From Rahnella bonaserana (lineage in GTDB: Bacteria; Pseudomonadota; Gammaproteobacteria; Enterobacterales; Enterobacteriaceae), in the NCBI RefSeq assembly GCF_019049675.1, contig NZ_JAFMOW010000045.1:1-64000 (forward strand): DNA of 64,000 nt. Direction: 5' to 3'. The notes below the pieces were generated by a model that worked only from the letters and a program-made list of their open reading frames with translations, did no database searches and had not been told where the DNA came from. A program made the position numbers and the translations under genes. Shown here piece after piece: positions 27,456-34,995 of this stretch; position 1 is the first letter of the stretch; each line of letters starts with the position of its first letter.

Positions 27456-28670
27456 ATGAGCAAGCCTCACCGCTTTATCGTCCTTCTCCCTCTGTTTCTG
27501 ACTGCGTGCGGAACGCTGTCTGACATGCATGTCGATGAAAATCCTCAGGATGTGAAACAACTTGCCTGTACCGGCGACATTAACGCCATGGTCAATGGCG
27601 TCGCAGAGAAGTACCTGCATAAGGAAAACGCCAGCGGTCTGGCGATTGGCATTATCAGAAATGACGGCGTTGCCCGCACCTGGGGTTATGGCTATACCAA
27701 CGCAGTGAACGGCTACAAAATTGACGGGCAAACCTTGTTTGCGCTGGGTTCGGTCAGCAAAGGCGTGACCGGTGAAGTGGTGGCCGGGCTGGTGGCGAAA
27801 GGGCAACTGAAGTGGGATGACAAACTGTCCGACTTATTGCCGAAAAACATTGTACTGAGCGATGACGCCAAAAATATCACGTTGCTCCAGCTGGCGACGC
27901 ATACGTCCGGGCTGCCGCGTCAGAATATGACGAAGGATATGCTGGAGAGTTTCCTGAAATATCTTTATACCGGCGATAATTTCTATCATGAGCTGGACAG
28001 CGACGACGTTCTCAACGATCTCTCTTCATTTAAAAAACCGCAGGTTCTGGTACCGCAGTATTCCAATCTGGGTTACGCCTTGCTGGGCTATATTCTTAAA
28101 TTAAAAACCGGCGAAGATATCCAGCAGCTGGCTTATGACTTTATTTTTGATTCATTAAAAATGGGCAACACCAGTTTTTACGGCTCAAAACTCAAAGCCT
28201 ATCCTTACCGCGCCATCGGTCACGCGGGCGATCAGCCTAAGTTTATCCGCCGCGGAGAAGTGGTGCCGGACTGGTCTTTCAACAAGAATATGGTGGCGGC
28301 CGCCAGTCTCTACAGCAATGTCGATGATTTACTGAAGTATCTTCGTGCTCATATTGATGATTCGCAGCCGGGTGAACTCAGTGCGGCCATCCAGGTGACG
28401 GAAAAAGTGTATTATCCGCGACAAATTGAAGCCGCCAATATTGCCTGGGTGACGGATACGAAAAGTAATCAAAAGATGACCTATCAGGTCGGGTATATCG
28501 GCGGCTATTCCAGCTATATTGGTTTTGATAAAAAACATAAAAATGCGGTCGTCGTTTTACAAAATACTTTCAACTGGAGTAATTACATTGGCCATGATCT
28601 GCTGCTAAAAATGGCGATGGCCGATGATTATCAGGGTAAATGTCCGGATCGGGAAAACGCCCATAACTAA
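27456..28670 (+). CDS. Lipoprotein serine hydrolase of the beta-lactamase/penicillin-binding family
   Basis: This 404-residue protein has the class C beta-lactamase/AmpH-type fold and probably acts on peptidoglycan peptides or another amide or ester. A lipoprotein signal is visible: a hydrophobic stretch, then LTAC with the acylated Cys at residue 18 and Gly at +2, so outer-membrane sorting is expected. The catalytic SxxK is Ser99-Val-Ser-Lys102 (LGSVSKGVTGEVVAG), and the YxN element is Tyr202-Ser-Asn204 (QYSNLGYALLGY). A KTG-like strand is not evident; GYIGGYSSYIGFD near the C-terminus may take its place. The gene is single and lies between two terminators. It could be a carboxypeptidase, an esterase or a resistance-unrelated homologue, and sequence alone does not decide. 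Confidence 0.85.
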   Translation: MSKPHRFIVLLPLFLTACGTLSDMHVDENPQDVKQLACTGDINAMVNGVAEKYLHKENASGLAIGIIRNDGVARTWGYGYTNAVNGYKIDGQTLFALGSVSKGVTGEVVAGLVAKGQLKWDDKLSDLLPKNIVLSDDAKNITLLQLATHTSGLPRQNMTKDMLESFLKYLYTGDNFYHELDSDDVLNDLSSFKKPQVLVPQYSNLGYALLGYILKLKTGEDIQQLAYDFIFDSLKMGNTSFYGSKLKAYPYRAIGHAGDQPKFIRRGEVVPDWSFNKNMVAAASLYSNVDDLLKYLRAHIDDSQPGELSAAIQVTEKVYYPRQIEAANIAWVTDTKSNQKMTYQVGYIGGYSSYIGFDKKHKNAVVVLQNTFNWSNYIGHDLLLKMAMADDYQGKCPDRENAHN

Positions 28671-28700
28671 CAGTTGAAGTCAGATTTTGCTTCTCTATGC

Positions 28701-28732
28701 AACGGGGCCAGCAGGCCCCGTTTCTGCTTTTC
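28701..28732 (+). terminator. Terminator after the serine hydrolase gene
   Basis: A nine-base stem AACGGGGCC/GGCCCCGTT with a four-base loop is followed by an interrupted T-rich tail (TTCTGCTTTT). It lies 30 bases after the stop codon, and the convergent acyltransferase gene ends just beyond it. Confidence 0.75.
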
Positions 28733-28743
28733 AGCCTGCAGAA

Positions 28744-30444
28744 TCAGTGATGCACGGCAATATACCGCTCGAACTTCGCCGGTTTTAGCTGGCTGAGATC
28801 CACCAGCACTAAGCCATCAATACAGTTGCTGAATTCCGGATCGCTGCCGAAATCAATGAACTGCACGCCGCCGGTTTCGCAAAGCTCTGAATATTGTTTA
28901 TAGAGCGCCGGAATGCTGCATCCGAGATTCGCCAGTAAGCGTTTCAGGCGCTGCAAATCTTCCTGATAATCGTCGCCGCAAAACTGGGCTAACACGTCTG
29001 GCAGTGAAGCCGGATACGGACGGCGGGAGGTGGCCAGCGGCAGCGCCGGCGTGAAATACAGACGATAAAACGCCACCAGCAAATCACGGGCAGGCAGCGG
29101 CATGCCGCCGGAAATCGACACCGGGCCAAACAGATAACGCGTCTGCGGATATTTCGCCAGATACGCGCCGATGCCCAGCCACAGGTAATCCAGCCCGCGC
29201 TTGCCCCAGTAAGCGGGCTGAATAAAACTGCGTCCGAGTTCGATGCCCTGCGCCAGGATCGGATCCATCTGATGGCCGTACTGGAACAGACTCTGGCTGT
29301 AGATGCCGCTCAGCCCTTTGCTGGCGACCTGATCTGCCGTCGGGATAAACCGGTAAGCGCCGACGATTTCCAGCGCCTGCGGATCCCACAACACCAGGTG
29401 ATAATAATCGTCATCGTAGCCGTCGAGGTCGCGGCGGCGACCGCTGCCTTCACCGACAGCGCGGAATGCGATTTCCCGCAGACGCCCCAGCTCGCGCAGA
29501 ACGGGGACGTAATCCTCGCCGTGACGACGATAGAGATAAATCATTTTGCCGTCCGGCGTTTTGCCCAGCACTTCGCTGGCTTCCAGTGCATGTTTCAGTA
29601 CGGCGCGGTCTTCCGCACGGGCAATCGAGGTTTCAGTGTGGAACAGCCCCGGTTTGCCTGCGCCGAGGCGGTAAAGATGTTTACGAAAACGCGCCGCCAG
29701 ATCGCCCGCCTGCATCTGTCCGTCGTGCCAGCTGGAGTATGGAATGCGTGCGCCGATTTTCAGCGTCAGGCTGTTGCCGCGCTGGCCGAACATTTCATGC
29801 ACCAGCAACAGCGTGCTGAGCGGGCGGTAAATCATCGACGTGAGATAAAACAGCGCGCTGTTGCTGCCGCTGATATGTACCGGCACCACCGGCGCACGGG
29901 CTTTTGCCGCCAGACGCAGAAAACCGGTGTGCCATTTGCCGTCGCGCACGCCTTTGGAACTCATGCGCGACACCTCACCCGCCGGGAATACAATCAGCAC
30001 GCCCTGATTCTGCAGATGTTCCTGCATCTGTGTGACCTGATTGCGCCGCGTACGGTTGCCCATATTGTCCACCGGGATCATCAGACTGCCGAGCGAGGAC
30101 ACCAGCGACAACAGCTGATTCGCCACCACCTTGACGTCCGGACGCACCGACGCCACTGCGTGCAATATTGCCAGACCGTCCAGCGTGCCAATCGGATGGT
30201 TGGCGACAATCACCACCGGGCCGTAACTCGGGATTTGCTCGCGGTCGCGTTCCGTCAGTTCACAGCGAATATTAAAATGCTCAAGTACCTGCTCGGCCAT
30301 ATCAATCCCTTTCAGGTGCTGATACTGACCGGCAAAGCGGTGGAATTCTTTTTCGCGGAATAAGATTTTTAACAGACGGCGTTGCCAGGTAGGGGTTTTG
30401 TGCTGCGGGTCGAGATCCTGAAACAGGGTATCCATGCTGAACAT
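28744..30444 (-). CDS. Probable bifunctional ornithine-lipid synthase (OlsF-like acyltransferase)
   Basis: The 566-residue protein joins two acyltransferase modules. The N-terminal half (about 60-270) is a PlsC/LPLAT domain with VIVANHPIGTLDG, VIVFPAGEVSRM and APVVPVHISGSNS. The C-terminal half (about 300-540) is of the OlsB/GNAT-like 'putative hemolysin' type (YYHLVLWDPQALEIVGAYR, ELGRSFIQPAYWG, YLFGPVSISGG). This fusion is the layout of OlsF from Serratia proteamaculans, which makes ornithine lipids: one half N-acylates ornithine and the other O-acylates the product. I chose the ATG at 30444, which has GGAGG seven bases upstream, over a start 15 codons earlier. It is divergent from yhhS. 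Assignment to OlsF rests on remembered domain architecture, and another lysolipid acyltransferase role is possible. Confidence 0.75.
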   Translation of the reverse strand: MFSMDTLFQDLDPQHKTPTWQRRLLKILFREKEFHRFAGQYQHLKGIDMAEQVLEHFNIRCELTERDREQIPSYGPVVIVANHPIGTLDGLAILHAVASVRPDVKVVANQLLSLVSSLGSLMIPVDNMGNRTRRNQVTQMQEHLQNQGVLIVFPAGEVSRMSSKGVRDGKWHTGFLRLAAKARAPVVPVHISGSNSALFYLTSMIYRPLSTLLLVHEMFGQRGNSLTLKIGARIPYSSWHDGQMQAGDLAARFRKHLYRLGAGKPGLFHTETSIARAEDRAVLKHALEASEVLGKTPDGKMIYLYRRHGEDYVPVLRELGRLREIAFRAVGEGSGRRRDLDGYDDDYYHLVLWDPQALEIVGAYRFIPTADQVASKGLSGIYSQSLFQYGHQMDPILAQGIELGRSFIQPAYWGKRGLDYLWLGIGAYLAKYPQTRYLFGPVSISGGMPLPARDLLVAFYRLYFTPALPLATSRRPYPASLPDVLAQFCGDDYQEDLQRLKRLLANLGCSIPALYKQYSELCETGGVQFIDFGSDPEFSNCIDGLVLVDLSQLKPAKFERYIAVHH

Positions 30445-30641
30445 AGGATGTCCTCCGGTTGTAGTCTCCCGACCATAATCAGGGCGCATGACAGTGATGT
30501 GTCACTTTGATGGCAGTACGGGGAAAGCTGAATAAAACAGCGGTTCAATTTGTTGCGAAAGTAATCAATTACTAATAAAGTCAAAGACTCATTTATGGCT
30601 TCGCAACACGCCTGAACCCTCTTCGTGAGACACGAATTTCC

Positions 30642-31868
30642 ATGCCTGAACCTGCTTCGCCCGACCTTGCTGCTGTCAGCCCGTCTAAGACCACGCTGCG
30701 AATTCTCTCCATTCTGGTGTTCAACTTTGCCAACTATCTGACCATCGGCCTGCCGCTGGCGATTTTGCCGGGTTATGTGCATGAACATCTCGGTTACAGC
30801 GCGTTCTGGGCCGGGCTGGTGATCAGCCTGCAATATTTCGCCACGCTGCTGAGCCGTCCGTATGCCGGACGTTATGCCGATAAAATCGGACCCAAAAGGG
30901 TGGTGATGTTCGGGCTGAGCGGTTGCCTGCTCAGCGGTGTTTTTTATCTGCTGGCGCTGGGATTTGATGCGTCACCGGCGGTCAGTCTGGCGTTGTTGTG
31001 TGCCGGAAGGATATTACTGGGTGCCGGACAAAGTTTTGCCGGAACCGGCTCGACGCTGTGGGGCATCAGCGTGGTCGGTTCGCTGCATATCGGTAAAGTG
31101 ATTTCGTGGAGCGGGGTGGTGACGTACGGCGCAATGGCGATTGGCGCACCGCTCGGCGTGCTTATTTTTAGTCTCGGCGGCCTGACGCTGCTGTCGGCCT
31201 GCATCATTCTGGTGGCGCTGGCGGCGTTGATCACCGCATGGCGAAAACCGCCGGTAACCGGCACCGCCTCAACGCAAATCCCGTTCCGTCAGGTGCTGGG
31301 CAAGATCCTGCCGTACGGCATGATGCTGGCGCTGGCGTCCACCGGCTTTGGTGTGATCGCCACCTTCATCACCCTGTTTTATGCTGCAAAAGGCTGGACG
31401 GGCGCGGCGTTCTCGCTGACTTTCTTCAGCGTGGCGTTTGTCGGTATGCGGCTGTTACTGCCCAACAGCATTACGCGTTTTGGCGGATTGCAGGTGGCGC
31501 TGGCGTGTTTTGTGGTGGAAATCCTCGGGCTGATTATGGTGTTTTTCGCCCCGACCGCCTGGGCGGCGATGGCGGGTGCGTTCATCACCGGCGTGGGATT
31601 CTCACTGGTGTATCCGGCGCTGGGCGTGGTGGCGGTGAAGAAATTGCCGCAGGAAAATCAGGGCAGCGCGCTGGCGACCTACTCCGCGTTTCTGGATTTA
31701 TCTCTGGGAATTACCGGCCCGCTGGCGGGTGTCCTGATGGCGCAGGCCGGAATTGATGCGATCTATCCCGGCTCGGCATTGCTGGTGTTTATCGCGATGG
31801 CGCTGGGTTTGCGGTTGCTGTTACGTCAGCCCTCGCCGGAAACCAGCGCCTCGGTCAGTAACGATTAA
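30642..31868 (+). CDS. yhhS: Major facilitator superfamily transporter YhhS
   Basis: A 408-residue inner-membrane protein with twelve predicted helices. It closely resembles E. coli YhhS along its N-terminus (FNFANYLTIGLPLAILPGYV, SAFWAGLVISLQYFATLLSR) and keeps the MFS loop 2-3 motif as GRYADKIGPKRVV. The substrate is unknown; the family is often annotated as arabinose efflux or drug export without direct proof. The start ATG at 30642 lacks a strong Shine-Dalgarno. Its stop codon overlaps the convergent yhhY stop by four bases, so the two messages overlap at their 3' ends. Confidence 0.9.
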   Translation: MPEPASPDLAAVSPSKTTLRILSILVFNFANYLTIGLPLAILPGYVHEHLGYSAFWAGLVISLQYFATLLSRPYAGRYADKIGPKRVVMFGLSGCLLSGVFYLLALGFDASPAVSLALLCAGRILLGAGQSFAGTGSTLWGISVVGSLHIGKVISWSGVVTYGAMAIGAPLGVLIFSLGGLTLLSACIILVALAALITAWRKPPVTGTASTQIPFRQVLGKILPYGMMLALASTGFGVIATFITLFYAAKGWTGAAFSLTFFSVAFVGMRLLLPNSITRFGGLQVALACFVVEILGLIMVFFAPTAWAAMAGAFITGVGFSLVYPALGVVAVKKLPQENQGSALATYSAFLDLSLGITGPLAGVLMAQAGIDAIYPGSALLVFIAMALGLRLLLRQPSPETSASVSND

Positions 31869-32374
31869 ATCGCCTGCCGGAGGCCACGAATGCGGCCCAT
31901 ATGCAGCGTATCCACCAGCTCGCCGTCACGCAGGGCGTAGCACGGGCTAAGGCCTTCAACGCTGAAACCGAACTTTTTGTACAGCCCGATAGCAGCCTCG
32001 TTATCGGCATATACCGTCAGCTCGACGCGGGTCACGTGCAGCCATTTGTCGCTCAACTCAAGGGCGGCGGCGATCAGCTTGCTGCCAACGCCTCGTCCCT
32101 GAAACTGCGTATCCACACCAATCCCGAACGTGGCCACATGGCGGCGTCGCCACGGCTGCTCGACCATTAATGTCAGATTGCCGACCAGTTTGCCGTCGAT
32201 GCACGCCACCAGCGCAAACCGGCCGGGCGCGGCGTTAGCAAGCCGGTCTTCCCAGAGCGTGGCGGGCGGATAAGGTAGTTGCAGGGTGTCGCTGTAAACA
32301 GGAACCTGAGCGTATAGGTGCTGAAGCGCCTCTGCATCTGCGGCTTCAGCGTGACGAATGACTATTTCGCTCAT
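31865..32374 (-). CDS. yhhY: GNAT-family N-acetyltransferase YhhY (AaaT-like)
   Basis: The 169-residue enzyme transfers acetyl from acetyl-CoA. E. coli YhhY/AaaT acetylates certain L-amino acids. It begins MSEIVIRHAEAADAEALQHL, almost as the E. coli protein does. The acetyl-CoA-binding loop is GVDTQFQGRGVGSKLIAAAL, followed by WLHVTRVELTVYADNEAAIG and YKKFGFSVEG. The ATG at 32374 was chosen for its AGGAGT and its match to the E. coli start, shortening the open frame by 63 codons. It lies beside ryhB in opposite orientation, the same neighbourhood as in E. coli. Confidence 0.92.
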   Translation of the reverse strand: MSEIVIRHAEAADAEALQHLYAQVPVYSDTLQLPYPPATLWEDRLANAAPGRFALVACIDGKLVGNLTLMVEQPWRRRHVATFGIGVDTQFQGRGVGSKLIAAALELSDKWLHVTRVELTVYADNEAAIGLYKKFGFSVEGLSPCYALRDGELVDTLHMGRIRGLRQAI

Positions 32375-32470
32375 GGCGACACTCCTCTTTTTGTGGTTAC
32401 TGCTTGAATATCCTCTATATTTATCAGGTATAGGAAAACTGTCAATTGAATGTTGGGTGAAAAAAAATGC

Positions 32471-32504
32471 TTTACAAGTGCGAATGATAATGATTATTAT
32501 TGCC
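32471..32504 (+). promoter_or_regulatory. ryhB promoter with overlapping Fur box
   Basis: A -35 TTTACA (32471-32476) and a -10 TATTAT (32495-32500) are 18 bases apart. A Fur box-like sequence (32486-32504, GATAATGATTATTATTGCC) matches the 19-bp Fur consensus at 15 positions and covers the -10 region. Repression by Fe2+-Fur is expected from the E. coli system. Confidence 0.85.
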
Positions 32505-32506
32505 AT

Positions 32507-32618
32507 GCGTTCCGGGGATGGCCTCACACCAAGGTCAAACGGGTCCCCATGAATGCACGACATTGCTCACATTGCTTCCAGTATTATTTAGCCAGCCTTA
32601 TGCGCTGGCTTTTTTTTC
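32507..32618 (+). ncRNA. ryhB: RyhB small regulatory RNA
   Basis: RyhB is the Hfq-dependent RNA made under iron starvation that base-pairs with and destabilises mRNAs of iron-containing proteins. The conserved core CATTGCTCACATTGCTTCC is present at 32561-32579, followed by CAGTATTATTTAGCCAGCC, which matches E. coli RyhB (CAGTATTACTTAGCCAGCC) apart from one base and runs into the terminator stem. The probable start, GCG at 32507, lies seven bases after the -10. The RNA would be about 112 nt, longer than the ~90 nt of E. coli; the extra length is in the 5' part, which does not resemble E. coli. Position next to yhhY is conserved. Confidence 0.95.
32590..32618 (+). terminator. Rho-independent terminator of RyhB
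   Basis: The stem AGCCAGC/GCTGGCT with a 7-base loop is followed by an eight-base T-run. It forms the 3' end and Hfq-binding tail of RyhB. Confidence 0.95.
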
Positions 32619-32621
32619 TTC

Positions 32622-32735
32622 ATATTTTGAGCTGTGGATGCGTTGGCTGCGCTCGCTCACCCCGGTCACATACTTGTGTATGCTCCCGGGGATTCGCTTA
32701 CTGGCCGCCTGTCCACAACTCAAACTATTTCGAAA
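32622..32735. repeat. ERIC (IRU) intergenic repeat element
   Basis: This is an imperfect palindrome of about 114 bp. The central part, GTATGCTCCCGGGGATTCGC, matches the classic ERIC core (ATGTAAGCTCCTGGGGATTC) and is preceded by GCTGCGCTCGCTCACCCCGG. The outer ends pair (TTTTGAGCTGTGGA against TCCACAACTCAAA). The length is slightly below the ~127-bp standard. It starts directly after the RyhB T-run and ends just before the beta-helix gene stop. Confidence 0.9.
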
Positions 32736-32761
32736 AACACGTTAATTAGAAAAATCCCGTG

Positions 32762-34612
32762 TCAGGCAAAAATCATATTCTGCTGCCATATCACCCGATC
32801 TCCGGCGGGAGGCTGGGCGATGACGGTGCTGCCTGATAAGCGGTTGTTGAGAAACATCACTGAGCTGGCGGGTTGTGCGGTGACGTCGGTGAAATCGAAT
32901 GTTGCCTGCGTCAGGACTGAGGAAAGCATATCGATTTGCTTTGGCTCCGTGCCGGAAAGCGTGAAGCCAACCTGATTAAACTGCGAAGCCTGAACCGACA
33001 GGGTGGAAGATTTCAGGATCAGCGGTGCAAATTGCGTGGCGGCGTTAAACGTACAGCGCACAAAATTTACAGGCGCGGTGCTGTCGAATGAGTGCCCGCC
33101 GATACCGTTGAACACCGTATCGGTAAAGGTGATGGCGGCGGTCACGTTGCTTTGCAGCACCGGTGCGCCGTCCTCCAGCAGGGAAAACTGGCACTGACGG
33201 ATGACATTCGGGCGCGCAGCACGTTGCGAGGCCTGACTGATAATCAGCGTGCGATCGGCGGTGCAGCCTGTCATCTGCAAACCGTCAGCATTGACCCACA
33301 ACATCCCGGACTGCGGGATAGTCTCGCTGGCAATCACCACCAGATCTTCCAGTGTCAGTTCACTCACGCCGGTGCGGGCGACAAACCACGGGCAGACGTG
33401 CTTACGCACATTAATACGTTTAGCGCTGCCTCCCCAGGTGACGCCGGAATTGGCAAAGGTCATCAGGCCGGAGTTGCCGGTGTAGGTCAGGTCATGCTCG
33501 TACTGACCGTGGGTGACAAACGGGCCTTTTTCCGCGCTCTGTCCGCTGGCGTGACAATTTTCGACCAGGCAATATGCCGACGCCGTGAAATCATTTAAAT
33601 GCCGCGCATTCGCCACGCTGCAATCGCTGACATGACCGTACAGGCAATAGATCTGCTGTGTCAGATATCCGGCACCGCCAAAGGCCGTATTCGGCGGATT
33701 GGTGAGAGAGCATTGTTGCGTCAGATAATGAGTATTCCAGCGGCGCATCACCACCGGCCAGAAAGAACCCGTCGAATGGATCCCTTCGACGTTGGCATAC
33801 ACCGCGTATTCAAACGCCACCGGATGACTGCCGGTGATCTGATCATCTCCCGCCCCGGAGAACTGCATATTTTTGATGGTAACGAATTCAACCGGTTCGA
33901 CTTTTTGCCAGCTAATCACCCTGCCGGCCAGCAGTTCCCAGCCGTTGTAATAGCCAGTCTGAATATGTGTGCTGTCAGGAATGGCAATGATTTCCACCAG
34001 CTTTTGCAGCTCGCGTTCCGCCGCGCCTTTCACCGGCGCAACCTGCACCGCATACCAGTCGCCCACGCTGAACACTGAAGAATCGGCGACCGGGAAAATA
34101 TCGGTCTGTTCCTGCAATGTTTCTGTCAGCGTGAAGGTGACGGGCGTGCCGGTGACGGTGCCCTGGAAAAACAGCACGGCAGCAAACGGGTCGTTGACCG
34201 GTGCGCTGGCAATGCCGGTGGTGAAAACGCGGTTATTCTGGAAATCCAGGGTGATGTCTGAACGTGTGAAATGATGACGGCGCTGAAAGAGCAAATCCGT
34301 AAACGCCAGAATCTGCGTGATTTGCGGATCATTCACTAACGCATCCAGCGCATCGTCGGCAGGTTGTTCCGCATTCAGAATGCCGAAGGTACGGAAATCC
34401 CCCACGCCCTGATGGATAAGCCGCCAGCGTCCGCTGGCCGAATGGTCAGAACTGATCACTGTGCCGTTATTGGCGGGCAGAACGCAGTTTTTGTCCCAGT
34501 GATAATGGCCGCCGCCGCCGTCACCGGCCTGAAAATAACCATTAACGAAGACATTATGATCCAGACGTATTTTATGATTCTTCAGCGCGGATACAGAGTT
34601 GAACGTTTTCAT
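32762..34612 (-). CDS. Parallel beta-helix (tailspike-like) protein, paralogue 1
   Basis: This 616-residue protein has a phage tailspike-like opening (FVNGYFQAGDGGGGHYHWD, DFRTFGI) followed by a long stretch of short strand-rich, Asn/Cys/Val-containing turns typical of right-handed parallel beta-helices (SDCSVANARHLNDFTASAYC, VENCHASG). Such folds often bind or cleave polysaccharides. I see no signal peptide and no lyase or hydrolase signature I can name. It is about 40% identical by eye, over most of its length, to the next upstream gene product, sharing SLTNPP, GGAGYLTQQIYC, ARHLND and THGQYEHDL. The start has AAGGA. The pair occupies the position of yhhX in E. coli. Function is unknown; possible roles are a surface polysaccharide enzyme or a phage-derived spike. 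Confidence 0.8.
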   Translation of the reverse strand: MKTFNSVSALKNHKIRLDHNVFVNGYFQAGDGGGGHYHWDKNCVLPANNGTVISSDHSASGRWRLIHQGVGDFRTFGILNAEQPADDALDALVNDPQITQILAFTDLLFQRRHHFTRSDITLDFQNNRVFTTGIASAPVNDPFAAVLFFQGTVTGTPVTFTLTETLQEQTDIFPVADSSVFSVGDWYAVQVAPVKGAAERELQKLVEIIAIPDSTHIQTGYYNGWELLAGRVISWQKVEPVEFVTIKNMQFSGAGDDQITGSHPVAFEYAVYANVEGIHSTGSFWPVVMRRWNTHYLTQQCSLTNPPNTAFGGAGYLTQQIYCLYGHVSDCSVANARHLNDFTASAYCLVENCHASGQSAEKGPFVTHGQYEHDLTYTGNSGLMTFANSGVTWGGSAKRINVRKHVCPWFVARTGVSELTLEDLVVIASETIPQSGMLWVNADGLQMTGCTADRTLIISQASQRAARPNVIRQCQFSLLEDGAPVLQSNVTAAITFTDTVFNGIGGHSFDSTAPVNFVRCTFNAATQFAPLILKSSTLSVQASQFNQVGFTLSGTEPKQIDMLSSVLTQATFDFTDVTAQPASSVMFLNNRLSGSTVIAQPPAGDRVIWQQNMIFA

Positions 34613-34655
34613 CGAGGATTCCTTTTATGGCTCATGGGTGAGCCACTTTATTTTG

Positions 34656-34995
34656 TTATACCTCCGTGTTTTCAACCACAATATGCGGCCCTGTACTGGC
34701 TGACACAACGGATGTGGTATTTATCAGGGTATTATTCTGTTCGATGAAATAAGAAGGGCGGGAGAATGCCTTATCTGAAAATAACCGCTTAACCTGCATA
34801 AATGTCATGTGATGTGCCTGGTAATGATTAATACCCGCCTCAATCTGAATATGAATCTGATCGTCACCCGTCACTTCGCTTTGCAGAGGGCCTAACCGCC
34901 AGGCTACCGGATGGTCGCCGGTGCGCGAAAGTAAAGGCCGGGACGCCTGATCGCCGGCCAGCGTGGTATCGCCATTAATTACGATTTTCTGCGAT
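34656..34995 (-). pseudogene. Displaced C-terminal part of beta-helix paralogue 2
   Basis: Read in the frame that joins after removing one copy of the 11-bp duplication at 34996-35017, this stretch is open without a stop from SQKIVINGDTTLAGD to the end at 34656 (IVVENTEV). It adds about 110 residues. Paralogue 1 shows matching sequence across the junction (VGFTLSGTEPKQIDML against VSLILTADESQKIVIN), so this is the original C-terminus, now out of frame. An internal GTG at 34874 opens a 72-codon frame, but a separate gene is unlikely. Confidence 0.75.

Noticed and set aside
29272-30363. 363-codon open frame opposite the OlsF-like gene
   Set aside because: The translation is low-complexity and His/Arg/Gln-rich, as expected of the antisense of a GC-rich gene. 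The minus-strand product has clear acyltransferase motifs.
34656-34874. Separate 72-residue gene downstream of the second beta-helix frame
   Set aside because: The frame continues upstream without a stop to the 11-bp duplication and matches the C-terminus expected from the paralogue, so it is a displaced gene end.
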